Positions 35,032-42,923 of a stretch of 64,000 bases of DNA are shown in pieces. The stretch is from NCBI GenBank assembly GCA_016720585.1, contig JADKKH010000001.1, positions 124,001-188,000 of the forward strand. The letters are read 5' to 3'. Source of the stretch: Chitinophagaceae bacterium (lineage in GTDB: Bacteria > Bacteroidota > Bacteroidia > Chitinophagales > Chitinophagaceae). The notes under the pieces are model-generated. The model had not been told where the DNA came from, did no database searches, and saw only the letters and a list, made by a program, of their open reading frames with translations. Made by a program: the position numbers and the translations under genes. Every line of letters begins with the position of its first letter. Position 1 is the stretch's first letter.

Positions 35032-35865
35032 TTACTTAATGACCCATTCCACATCATTAAAATCAAACCCGATAGCTATCGGATCCTCTTCAATAGAATG
35101 CTGCACCATTAATTTTCCGGATGGTGAAATCGTTTTTAGTACTGCTTCAAACATCCGGTTGTTTTTTTTCAATTTTATGGTTGCATTTCTTTTATAAAGA
35201 TGATGAACGTATCGGGCATAGATATTTTCAAAACCCTGGTTGATCAACTCGGTAAATTTTTCATTCAGCACCGCACAAAGTTCTTTGGCAAGGGCAACCG
35301 TATCAAAGGTTTTACCTGTAATTTGTTTAAGAGAAACCGGGTTGGGTAAATCAGCGGGAAAATCGGTTTGATTGATATTAATACCTATACCAATAATAGC
35401 CCATTCCCAAATTCCACCGGCTGATTCCCCGCCTGTATGTCGGGTCGACAGGCTGCCTATCCCTGACTCAATCAAAATCCCACCTGCCTTTCTGTCCTGC
35501 CAATACAAATCGTTGGGCCATTTTATTTTAGTTTCATTTCCGGCGTATTTCATAAAAAATTCCTGCACAGCTAATGCGACACAGGCGCTTAGTTGAAACT
35601 GCTGTATAAGCTGCAAGGGTTGTGGGTTTACCACCAGGCTCAGAATAATATTGGCTTCTTTTTCCGAACTCCAGACCTTGCTCCGTTGGCCTTTTCCAGC
35701 TACCTGTTCATGAGCAAATATGGCTGTTCCATGTAGTGCGAAACCCTGCCTGTCCGGCAGGCATGCTTCCTTTATAAGCCGACGGGCATAGTTGTTGGTA
35801 CTGTCAACAGATTGCAGTTCAAGGAATGGTGAACCGAGGGCTTTTGTAGAAGGAGGTTGTGGCAA
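35032..35865 (-). CDS. birA: Biotin-[acetyl-CoA-carboxylase] ligase with three palindrome insertions
   Basis: 277 residues; relatives have about 245-250. The catalytic core shows SVDSTNNYA, HEQVAGKGQRSKVW (biotin loop), IKWPNDLYW and KAGGILIE, then the C-terminal SH3-like domain. There is no N-terminal DNA-binding domain, so it is a class I enzyme that biotinylates acetyl-CoA carboxylase. Three short stretches look foreign: CLPDRQG (35745-35765), GSLSTRHTGGES (around 35431-35453) and DPIAIG (around 35069-35082), each coded by a palindrome. It is divergent from rsfS. Confidence 0.9.
   Translation of the reverse strand: MPQPPSTKALGSPFLELQSVDSTNNYARRLIKEACLPDRQGFALHGTAIFAHEQVAGKGQRSKVWSSEKEANIILSLVVNPQPLQLIQQFQLSACVALAVQEFFMKYAGNETKIKWPNDLYWQDRKAGGILIESGIGSLSTRHTGGESAGGIWEWAIIGIGININQTDFPADLPNPVSLKQITGKTFDTVALAKELCAVLNEKFTELINQGFENIYARYVHHLYKRNATIKLKKNNRMFEAVLKTISPSGKLMVQHSIEEDPIAIGFDFNDVEWVIK
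35069..35082. repeat. Palindrome CCGATAGCTATCGG inside birA
   Basis: A perfect 14-bp palindrome that codes for PIAI in the C-terminal part of BirA. It matches the TCCCG...CGGGA palindromes found between genes elsewhere in the window. Confidence 0.6.
35431..35453. repeat. Hairpin with GCCTGT/ACAGGC arms inside birA
   Basis: GCCTGT (35431-35436) and ACAGGC (35448-35453) enclose 11 nt. The surrounding DNA codes for SLSTRHTGGES, which interrupts BirA between KAGGILIE and WEWAIIGIGIN. Confidence 0.55.
35745..35765. repeat. 21-nt palindrome inside birA
   Basis: Arms CCTGCCT and AGGCATG around a 7-nt loop, one mismatch. It codes for CLPDRQG in frame in the N-terminal part of BirA. Same family as the copies in ricT and rsfS. 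Confidence 0.65.
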
Positions 35866-35873
35866 TTAATTGC

Positions 35874-35881
35874 TATTTTTG
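35874..35881 (+). promoter_or_regulatory. Candidate -7 box (TATTTTTG) upstream of rsfS
   Basis: A TAnnTTTG match 131 bp before the rsfS start. If used, the whole 13-bp inverted element at 35892-35977 lies in the rsfS leader RNA. Confidence 0.4.
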
Positions 35882-35891
35882 ACAAAGTAAA

Positions 35892-35977
35892 CTAGTTTCT
35901 GGTTGCTGGTCTCTTATTCCTGGTAAAACTCGTACGTATTGGTACGAATTAGCCAGTAACTAAAAACCAGAAACTAG
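35892..35977. repeat. Inverted 7-nt-period repeat element between birA and rsfS
   Basis: Perfect 13-bp outer arms (35892-35904, 35965-35977). The left side reads in 7-nt units (TAGTTTC, TGGTTGC, TGGTCTC, ...), the right side likewise (GCCAGTA, ACTAAAA, ACCAGAA, ACTAGCA). The centre holds a CGTAC/GTACG palindrome. The pattern of period and symmetry is clear; its origin is unknown. Confidence 0.65.
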
Positions 35978-36011
35978 CAACAAAAATACAAACTTAAAAC
36001 CCTCACATTAT

Positions 36012-36437
36012 TTGGAAAAACTGGCATCCCTGACCAAAAGCAAGAAGAAAAGCCTGCCTACCGGACAGGCAGGAGCAGCACGGTTAACGAAGAATTCAAA
36101 AATCATCAAAACCATAATTGCAGCAATCCTGGAAAAAAAGGGAGATAAAATAATCTCTCTTGACCTGAGAAAAATAAATGAGGCTGTAGCTGATTTTTTT
36201 ATTGTTTGCGAAGCAAGCAGTTCAACACAGATACGGGCTATTGCCGGAAATGTGGAGGATCGTGTTAAAGAGAAGTGTGATGAGAACCCTTTCCATCATG
36301 AAGGCTACCAAAAACTGCAATGGGTGCTGATTGATTATGTAAATGTGGTGGTACATATCATGCTGCCGGAAAGCAGGAAATTTTATCAATTGGAAGAAAT
36401 GTGGAGTGATGGAATAGGAGCCGAACACCATACATAA
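36012..36437 (+). CDS. rsfS: Ribosome silencing factor RsfS with a 7-codon palindrome insertion
   Basis: 141 residues from TTG (MEKLASLTKSKKK). The RsfS/Iojap fold is clear: DFFIVCEASSSTQIRAIA and WVLIDYVNVVVHIMLPESRKFYQLEEMW. It binds ribosomal protein uL14 and keeps subunits apart in slow growth. The codons at 36053-36073 add SLPTGQAG to the N-terminal extension; the DNA is the 21-nt palindrome with perfect CCTGCCT/AGGCAGG arms. It precedes ftsH by 74 bp. Confidence 0.9.
   Translation: MEKLASLTKSKKKSLPTGQAGAARLTKNSKIIKTIIAAILEKKGDKIISLDLRKINEAVADFFIVCEASSSTQIRAIAGNVEDRVKEKCDENPFHHEGYQKLQWVLIDYVNVVVHIMLPESRKFYQLEEMWSDGIGAEHHT
36053..36073. repeat. 21-nt palindrome inside rsfS
   Basis: Arms CCTGCCT (36053-36059) and AGGCAGG (36067-36073) are exact complements around ACCGGAC. 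Seven codons long, in frame. Confidence 0.7.
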
Positions 36438-36511
36438 TGTTAAATAACCCCGGAGAACGAATTTTTGTTACAATAATTATTTAATTAGCAGGAACACAGA
36501 GAGAAAAAAAT

Positions 36512-38611
36512 ATGTCACAAGAACCCAAAAGAGAAGATAACCGGATACCCCGTTCTGGAAACCGCCCCGGTGATGATCCTAATCAGCCGGTGAAGAAAGG
36601 CCCCCGATTCAGTATTTACTGGATATATGCCATCATTTTTGCTGTGCTGATAGGCTTTCAGTTGTTTGGTCCCTTTTCCCCCAATATGGCTAAAGTATCT
36701 TCCCTGGAATTCAGGAATATGGTGGCTAATAATGAAGTGGCGAAATATACCATCATTGATAATCGTAAAACAGTAAAAGTTTTCCTGACACCGGAAGCAA
36801 GAAAAAAATATGAGGAAAAACTTAAATCAGGGGTTTCCGGTAAGATCAGTGAAAAGGGTCCGCATATGTCTTTTAAAATCACGAGTGGGGATGCATTTCA
36901 AAAAGAGATAGGCGATTTTTATAAAGCCAACCCAACTGTAAAAGAAGTTCCTTCAGATGTTGACAATGAAAGGGACTGGTTTGGCGGCATCTTACAATTT
37001 TTATTGCCCGTATTATTATTTGTGGGTCTCTGGATATTACTGATGCGGAAAATGGGAGGTGGTGCCGGTGGCGGCGCTGGCCCGGGCGGTATTTTCAATA
37101 TCGGAAAATCAAAAGCGACGCTGTTTGATAAAGGGACAAAAGTAAATATCACTTTTGCTGATGTAGCAGGTTTGGACGAAGCTAAAGTGGAAGTGATGGA
37201 GATCGTTGACTTCTTAAAAAATCCCAAGAAATATACAAATCTCGGTGGGAAAATTCCCAAAGGCGCTTTACTGATCGGACCTCCGGGTACGGGTAAGACG
37301 CTATTGGCAAAAGCGGTAGCCGGGGAAGCACAGGTTCCTTTCTTTAGTCTTAGCGGGTCCGACTTTGTAGAGATGTTTGTGGGAGTTGGTGCCAGCCGGG
37401 TCAGAGATTTATTCAAACAGGCAAGAGAAAAAGCTCCCTGTATCATATTTATCGATGAGATTGATGCTATTGGTCGGGCAAGGGGTAAGAATGCCATGAT
37501 GAGTAATGATGAAAGAGAAAGTACTCTGAACCAGTTATTGGTGGAGATGGATGGTTTTGGAACAGATGTGGGAATCATTGTACTGGCTGCTACAAACCGG
37601 CCTGATGTTCTCGATACAGCTTTGTTGAGGCCGGGTCGTTTCGACAGGCAAATCAGTATTGACAAACCAGACCTGGTGGGACGTGAAGCAATCTTCAAAG
37701 TTCATTTAATGCCCATCAAAATTTCCAAAAAATTGGATATTCATAAACTGGCAGAACAAACTCCTGGTTTTGCAGGAGCAGATATTGCCAATGTATGTAA
37801 TGAAGCGGCTTTAATTGCTGCAAGAAAAGGAAAAGAGGCTGTGGATATGGAAGACTTTCAGGACGCAGTCGACCGGGTGATCGGTGGGTTGGAAAAAAAG
37901 AATAAGATCATTTCGCCTGAAGAGAAAAAGATCATTGCCTATCATGAAGCGGGTCATGCTATTTGTGGCTGGTACCTGGAACATGCTTACCCGTTACTGA
38001 AAGTAACAATAGTGCCCAGGGGAACAGCAGCATTGGGTTATGCTCAATACACACCCAAAGAACAATATTTGTATAATACCGATCAATTAAATGATCAGAT
38101 CTGTATGACCCTGGGGGGAAGGGCTAGTGAAGAAATCTTCTTCAGTAAAATATCCACCGGGGCACAGAATGACCTGCAGCAGATAACCCGGATTGCCTAT
38201 GCGATGGTAACGGTTTATGGAATGAACGATAAAATAGGTAATATCAGCTTCTATGATCCGCAGCAGGAAACAACTTTCACCAAACCCTATTCTGATGAAA
38301 CGGCAAAAATGATCGACCAGGAAGTACGTAAACTGATTGATGAAGCCTATAGCCGGACAAAGAAATTGCTGACAGACAAAAAAGCGGATGTAGAAAAATT
38401 AGCAAATGCATTGTTGGAAAAAGAGGTTCTTTTTCAGAGTGATGTAGAACTGCTGATTGGTAAACGTCCCTTTGAAGAGAAAAAATCGCTGGCGGTAGAG
38501 GAAGAAAAAACGCCACCAATAACCACGGAACCTGTGACGAATATTAAAAAAGAAAATGAAGAAGCGGCTGATGGCCAGGTTGGTGGATTTGATTTAGCGC
38601 CTTCTTTATGA
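36512..38611 (+). CDS. ftsH: ATP-dependent zinc metalloprotease FtsH
   Basis: 699 residues. Two membrane helices (about 34-52 and 155-178) flank the periplasmic domain. The AAA+ module has Walker A GPPGTGKT (about 256), Walker B CIIFIDEID and the SRH with TNRPDVLD and RPGRFDRQ. The zinc motif HEAGH (about 478) and a downstream acidic ligand complete the protease. It degrades membrane and unstable soluble proteins. It is followed at 26 bp by lutC. Confidence 0.96.
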   Translation: MSQEPKREDNRIPRSGNRPGDDPNQPVKKGPRFSIYWIYAIIFAVLIGFQLFGPFSPNMAKVSSLEFRNMVANNEVAKYTIIDNRKTVKVFLTPEARKKYEEKLKSGVSGKISEKGPHMSFKITSGDAFQKEIGDFYKANPTVKEVPSDVDNERDWFGGILQFLLPVLLFVGLWILLMRKMGGGAGGGAGPGGIFNIGKSKATLFDKGTKVNITFADVAGLDEAKVEVMEIVDFLKNPKKYTNLGGKIPKGALLIGPPGTGKTLLAKAVAGEAQVPFFSLSGSDFVEMFVGVGASRVRDLFKQAREKAPCIIFIDEIDAIGRARGKNAMMSNDERESTLNQLLVEMDGFGTDVGIIVLAATNRPDVLDTALLRPGRFDRQISIDKPDLVGREAIFKVHLMPIKISKKLDIHKLAEQTPGFAGADIANVCNEAALIAARKGKEAVDMEDFQDAVDRVIGGLEKKNKIISPEEKKIIAYHEAGHAICGWYLEHAYPLLKVTIVPRGTAALGYAQYTPKEQYLYNTDQLNDQICMTLGGRASEEIFFSKISTGAQNDLQQITRIAYAMVTVYGMNDKIGNISFYDPQQETTFTKPYSDETAKMIDQEVRKLIDEAYSRTKKLLTDKKADVEKLANALLEKEVLFQSDVELLIGKRPFEEKKSLAVEEEKTPPITTEPVTNIKKENEEAADGQVGGFDLAPSL

Positions 38612-38637
38612 TCCTGTTAATCCAGTAATAAAGGGTA

Positions 38638-39273
38638 ATGAGCGTTTATCCATCAAAGGAAAATATTTTAAAAAAAATACGCGAGGCGTTGAGTCATTCA
38701 ACGTCTTTGCCTTTTCCGCAAAGCGAAGGCAATCAACCCGTTTTTCTTCCATTGGGGCAGGAACCCGAAGTTGAATTTGCAGAACAGTTTACCAAACTTC
38801 AGGGTAAATTTATCTATTGCATCAATCAGCAGGAGTTTGCTTTTCAATTGAGTAGCCTGGTTAAAAAACGGGACTGGCAAAAAGTATTTTGTGTGGAAGA
38901 TAAATTGATTGCACCGGTTGCATCTCAACTGGCAGAGCGGTTGATGAAAACCGGCCTGGCGGAATGTGATGTTTCGATAACAGGCTGCGAAAGTTTAGTG
39001 GCAAGAACCGGGAGCATCGTATTAAGTTCCGCACAAGCCTGTGGCCGCACAGCCAGCGTTTATGCTCCCATTCATATCTGTATAGCTTTTACAAACCAGT
39101 TGGTGTACGATCTTAAAGATGCCTTGCAGGCTGCAAAAGTTAAGTATGGCAATAATCTTCCTTCTTTATTAACCTTCGCTACGGGCCCCAGCCGGACAGC
39201 TGATATTGAAAAAACCCTGGTGGTCGGGGTGCATGGGCCAAAAGAGGTATATGTATTTTTAATTGAATCTTAG
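38638..39273 (+). CDS. lutC: LUD-domain protein, LutC-like
   Basis: 211 residues. The LUD fold is shown by the SLVARTGSIVLSS strand and the FATGPSRTADIEKTLVVGVHGP end, typical of LutC. LutC is thought to be part of the LutABC lactate oxidation complex. Here it sits after ftsH instead of with lutB. The N-terminal part has the usual hydrophilic extension. Confidence 0.85.
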   Translation: MSVYPSKENILKKIREALSHSTSLPFPQSEGNQPVFLPLGQEPEVEFAEQFTKLQGKFIYCINQQEFAFQLSSLVKKRDWQKVFCVEDKLIAPVASQLAERLMKTGLAECDVSITGCESLVARTGSIVLSSAQACGRTASVYAPIHICIAFTNQLVYDLKDALQAAKVKYGNNLPSLLTFATGPSRTADIEKTLVVGVHGPKEVYVFLIES

Positions 39274-39397
39274 GGAAAAGCCGGAAGTACAATAAGTAAA
39301 TAATAACTTGAAAATTTTGTTGAATTCCCACCATTTCGCACATTAATTACCTGCGCAACTCTTTTTCTTTTTTGAACACTTAGCTTATCTTTATCAC

Positions 39398-39829
39398 ATG
39401 ACAAACCCCGGTATTTATCATTTATTTGTGTACGGTTCTCTCCGGAGCGGCTTTCGCAGCCCTGTGTATGAATATATCAGTCGTTTTTTTACCCTGGTTG
39501 GTGAAGCGAAAACCAAAGGAAAATTATTTGATATGGGCAGCTATCCTGCCGGGGTTCCTGCTGAGGATAATAGTTTTATCGTTGGTGAACTTTACGTGGT
39601 GAAACATCAAAGTGAATTCTCCTGGGCCATAGGTCAGTTAGATGATTATGAAGGAGTAGATGTAGAAGCTGATGAAATTCAGTTATACCGCAGGGAAATA
39701 ACCGAAGTGCTTTTTAACGGGCAATCGACCCCGGCCTGGATATACTGGTATAATGGAGATATAAAGGGACGGGCTATTGTTGATTCCGGGGATATGATGG
39801 AATACCTGAGAAATAAACAACATGAATGA
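39398..39829 (+). CDS. Gamma-glutamylcyclotransferase-like (AIG2/GGCT) protein
   Basis: 143 residues. The family signature FVYGSLRSGF near the start (P-loop-like motif) and a catalytic Glu region (LDDYEGVDVEADEIQLYRR) are visible. Members turn gamma-glutamyl groups into 5-oxoproline; the substrate here is unknown. It has no close operon neighbours. Confidence 0.85.
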   Translation: MTNPGIYHLFVYGSLRSGFRSPVYEYISRFFTLVGEAKTKGKLFDMGSYPAGVPAEDNSFIVGELYVVKHQSEFSWAIGQLDDYEGVDVEADEIQLYRREITEVLFNGQSTPAWIYWYNGDIKGRAIVDSGDMMEYLRNKQHE

Positions 39830-39972
39830 AGCGATCCCCTCTTTACTACTTCACGTTTGTGTGACATTCCCTTTTCACATTTGTAATTTTAGTTGCCCGG
39901 TTAGTTATAAGCGCGAATTTAAAAGATACAGTTATTGATATAATCGTACGAGAATTTTTGTAAATCATTTAC

Positions 39973-40743
39973 GTGGCCTGTAAAATTTATTTTCTTTCCG
40001 ATTTTCATCTCGGCGCCCCCGATCATGCGAGCAGTCTTGAAAGAGAAAAAGCTCTTGTGCAGTTTTTGGATTCAATAAAACAGGAAGCTGCTGAGATATT
40101 TCTTGTTGGGGATATGTTTGACTTCTGGTATGAATACCGGAAAGTGGTTCCCAAAGGTTATGTAAGATTGCTGGGCAAATTGGGAGAGCTTTCCGACCGG
40201 GGCATAGCGATTCATTTTTTCACCGGCAATCATGATATGTGGATGCGGGATTATTTTCAAAAAGAGTTACAAATCCGGGTTTATTATAAACCGGAGGAAA
40301 TAGAGCGAAACGGGAAAAAATTTCTCATAGGGCATGGGGATGGATTGGGACCGGGTGATCATGGCTATAAAAGACTAAAAAAAATATTTCGTAACCCGGT
40401 TAGTAAATGGTTATTTGGCATTTTGCCACCCAAAATGGGTATGGGCCTGGCTAATTATTTAAGCCGCCGCAGCCGGACACAAACAGGTGCTTCGGAAGAA
40501 ATATTTCTGGGGGAAGACAAAGAATGGCTTATTATTTATTGTAAGGAGCTACTTGCCAGAAAAAAAATCGACTTTTTTGTGTTTGGACATAGACACCTAG
40601 CCATTGATTATCGTCTTTCTGCCGGCAGCCGGTATATCAACCTGGGTGACTGGATACGGTATTATACCTATGCCGTATTTGACGGGGAGCAGTTGGAATT
40701 AAAATCATACAAAGGAAAAGATGACCAGATCATCCGCAACTAA
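39973..40743 (+). CDS. lpxH: UDP-2,3-diacylglucosamine diphosphatase (LpxH family)
   Basis: 256 residues from GTG. The calcineurin-like metal ligands are in order: SDFHLG, VGDMFDFW, GNHD, GHGDG and GHRH. The enzyme removes UMP from UDP-2,3-diacylglucosamine to give lipid X in lipid A synthesis. The stop touches the start of the next gene (TAA then ATG), so the two are translationally linked. Confidence 0.88.
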   Translation: MACKIYFLSDFHLGAPDHASSLEREKALVQFLDSIKQEAAEIFLVGDMFDFWYEYRKVVPKGYVRLLGKLGELSDRGIAIHFFTGNHDMWMRDYFQKELQIRVYYKPEEIERNGKKFLIGHGDGLGPGDHGYKRLKKIFRNPVSKWLFGILPPKMGMGLANYLSRRSRTQTGASEEIFLGEDKEWLIIYCKELLARKKIDFFVFGHRHLAIDYRLSAGSRYINLGDWIRYYTYAVFDGEQLELKSYKGKDDQIIRN

Positions 40744-41574
40744 ATGAAAAAACCAGGGATCATATGGCTGGGTTTCTTTTTGCTGGCTGTTTCGGGCAGT
40801 GCTCAAAGCGATTCGGCATTCCGGCTTTTGAGAACCATGAAAGGAGACATTGTAGATTTTACCGTCGATAACCTGGATAATATTTATTTACTTACGAGCC
40901 GGAATCAGATAAAAAAATTCAATGCAAACGGAGATTCCATTGCTGTTTACAACGACATCAAAAAATTCGGGCAGGCAACGCTTATTGATGTTTCCAATCC
41001 GTTAAAGGTTTTATTGTATTACCGGGATTTTGCTACAGTGGTTATGCTCGATCGTTTTCTGAATGCCGTCAACAGTATCGATCTCCGGAAACAAAATACA
41101 TTCCAGGCAAAAGCTATCGGCCAATCCTATGATAATAAGATCTGGGTCTACGATGAGTTGGTAAACAAACTGATTAAAGTGGACGAAGACGGAAAATGGT
41201 TGCAGGAAACACCCGACTTCAGGTTGTTATTAGGCGTGGCCCCTTCGCCCATAAAAATATTTGATGAAAACAGGTATGTGTATGTGTACGATTCAATTTA
41301 CGGTGTGTATGTTTTTGACTATTATGGTGGTTTAAAAAACAATATCATGATTAACCACTGGCAGAATTTCAAAGTAGCCGGTAAATACATCTTTGGTTCC
41401 CGGTCAGACACGTTATTTCGTTATGAGATAAGCACTTTCCGGTTGGATGAATGGAAAATGCCGGAACAGATATATAAAAGCAAGGCATTTAATTTTAGCA
41501 GTTCCCGGCTGTATGCGATGATGACAGCCTGTAACGGTACGGAAAATTGCATTAGGATATATTCACTCCGTTGA
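40744..41574 (+). CDS. Hypothetical exported beta-propeller-like protein
   Basis: 276 residues. A signal peptide (GIIWLGFFLLAVSGSAQ) precedes repeated short beta strands (DFTVDNLDNIYLL, NKIWVYDELVNKLIKV, YVYVYDSIYGVYVFD) like propeller blades. No catalytic motif is seen. The gene begins directly after the lpxH stop. Its tight link to lpxH recurs in Bacteroidota, suggesting an envelope role, which is inference. Confidence 0.75.
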   Translation: MKKPGIIWLGFFLLAVSGSAQSDSAFRLLRTMKGDIVDFTVDNLDNIYLLTSRNQIKKFNANGDSIAVYNDIKKFGQATLIDVSNPLKVLLYYRDFATVVMLDRFLNAVNSIDLRKQNTFQAKAIGQSYDNKIWVYDELVNKLIKVDEDGKWLQETPDFRLLLGVAPSPIKIFDENRYVYVYDSIYGVYVFDYYGGLKNNIMINHWQNFKVAGKYIFGSRSDTLFRYEISTFRLDEWKMPEQIYKSKAFNFSSSRLYAMMTACNGTENCIRIYSLR

Positions 41575-41591
41575 CCGGGACGGTGGCAGGA

Positions 41592-42113
41592 TTAATGTTT
41601 GTCTGCCTGGACGATAATTTCTCCCAATTCTTTATCAAATAGCCCATATTTTCCAAATTCAATGACCCTTCCTATTTCTTTTCCATTTTTCATAACCAGG
41701 ATAGTAGGAACATTTTTTACATTCAGGGCTTCGGAAAGGTGACTTAGTGTTTTCTTTTCCCGGTCCACGCCAATCAGGGTAACCCGGTCCTGCGAAAAAC
41801 CAGCAGCATCAAGCAAGGAATAAAATTTGGGAATGATAAAATGGGAATCTTCACACCAGGTACCCATAAAAACAAGTAGTTGTATTGAATCCTTGTTTTT
41901 TGTTAACCCTTCCAATGCCACCGTGTTGGGGGAATACCCTTTCAGGTTCTCTGCATACCATTTAAACGAAGTGTCCTTCAGCAATACATCCTGGGAAATA
42001 ATGCCTTTCAGCGTTTTTTCATTAGGCCGTTCCACCAGTATTTCATACGGATTTTGAGAAAAACCGGTACTGTAGATAACGAGAGCACAAATAAAAGTTA
42101 TAAGTCTTTTCAT
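41592..42113 (-). CDS. Thioredoxin-family protein, exported
   Basis: 173 residues from ATG 42113, at the start of a signal peptide (LITFICALVIYSTGFSQ); the in-frame codons upstream run through a 7-nt repeat array and are not real. The thioredoxin fold has GTWCEDSH in place of WCxxC, so only the first Cys is kept, and VPTILVMKNGKEIGRV supplies the cis-Pro loop. A single-Cys site suggests a non-classical redox or binding role. Between it and the MerR gene lies a repeat element. Confidence 0.82.
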   Translation of the reverse strand: MKRLITFICALVIYSTGFSQNPYEILVERPNEKTLKGIISQDVLLKDTSFKWYAENLKGYSPNTVALEGLTKNKDSIQLLVFMGTWCEDSHFIIPKFYSLLDAAGFSQDRVTLIGVDREKKTLSHLSEALNVKNVPTILVMKNGKEIGRVIEFGKYGLFDKELGEIIVQADKH

Positions 42114-42189
42114 GGTAAAAATTAAATGAATGGCAAATGTAAAAGGGTGCAGGCAAAAGATGATAGAAGGGATGTTAAAGTTGCAGGGA

Positions 42190-42292
42190 GCAATCGGCAG
42201 TTGGCAATAGGCAATCAGCAATGGGGTCGTTTATACTTTAAAATATCTTTGAACTTTAGCAAATTGACTGCTGACTACCCACTGCCAACTGT
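42190..42292. repeat. Inverted 7-nt-period repeat element between the thioredoxin-like and MerR genes
   Basis: The left array (42190-42224) has five 7-nt units, GCAATCG, GCAGTTG, GCAATAG, GCAATCA, GCAATGG. The right array (42265-42292) has TGACTGC, TGACTAC, CCACTGC, CAACTGT, which on the other strand read as ACAGTTG, GCAGTGG, GTAGTCA, GCAGTCA. The two arrays are therefore inverted copies of one consensus around a 40-nt AT-rich core. Confidence 0.7.
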
Positions 42293-42856
42293 TCAAAGGT
42301 TGGCCTTAAGCTCCAGTAAAAACCCTTTTATTTTTTCAAGTGACTGCATCATAGCGAACTTTTCTTCTGCTCGTTTATTTTTTTTCAAATACTCTTTTGC
42401 ACCTTCAATGGTAAATTTTCTGCGGCGGAGCAGGTCGTATATTAATACGAGATTCTTAATATCTACCGGTCGGAAAAAACGGTCGCCTTTGCGGTTCTTA
42501 CGGGGTTGAAGTATGTCAAATTCTGTTTCCCAATAACGGATTAATGACTGGTTTTCACGGAACATAAGGGCTACTTCACCAATAGCGTAATACTGTTTTT
42601 TAAAAAGTAGTTCATCCTCAGGGATCTGTAATAAATCGGCCTGAATCGAATTTTCTTTCAAGGAACGGCGCCCCCTGGTGGAAACAGGTTTATCATTTTT
42701 TAACCCGGTTGCTGGATCTTTTTTAATGGCAATTTCGGTCAGAACAGGCAACACGTTGGTCTCTTCCACATTACTTGCAGGGCTTTGTTCCGGAGAATTT
42801 ACAGGTTCTTCGGGTACAACAAAATCAAAAGTAATTTGTGATAATGACTTTCCCAT
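42293..42856 (-). CDS. MerR family transcriptional regulator
   Basis: 187 residues. A long hydrophilic N-terminus is followed by the winged-helix MerR domain near residues 85-160 (YYAIGEVALMFRENQSLIRYWETEFDIL is the DNA-binding part, cited in part) and a short helical end. Metal or drug-binding Cys motifs are absent, so the ligand is unknown. It lies next to the M23-alaS pair, a conserved order in the group. Confidence 0.88.
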   Translation of the reverse strand: MGKSLSQITFDFVVPEEPVNSPEQSPASNVEETNVLPVLTEIAIKKDPATGLKNDKPVSTRGRRSLKENSIQADLLQIPEDELLFKKQYYAIGEVALMFRENQSLIRYWETEFDILQPRKNRKGDRFFRPVDIKNLVLIYDLLRRRKFTIEGAKEYLKKNKRAEEKFAMMQSLEKIKGFLLELKANL

Positions 42857-42923
42857 TACCCTGTAAAGATACGAGGAGAAGAAGAGCCGTTAATGAGTTA
42901 TACATCAATGTGGAAAAATCAAC

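Noticed and set aside
42114..42221. N-terminal extension of the thioredoxin-like protein (MLIAYCQLPIAPC...)
   Set aside because: It is read from the 7-nt repeat array; a proper signal peptide begins at 42113.
42244..42251. TATCTTTG in the core of the repeat element as a plus-strand promoter
   Set aside because: The plus-strand sequence downstream has no gene, only the antisense of the MerR gene.
42190..42292. CRISPR array
   Set aside because: Units are 7 nt, contiguous and without spacers; no cas genes in the window.
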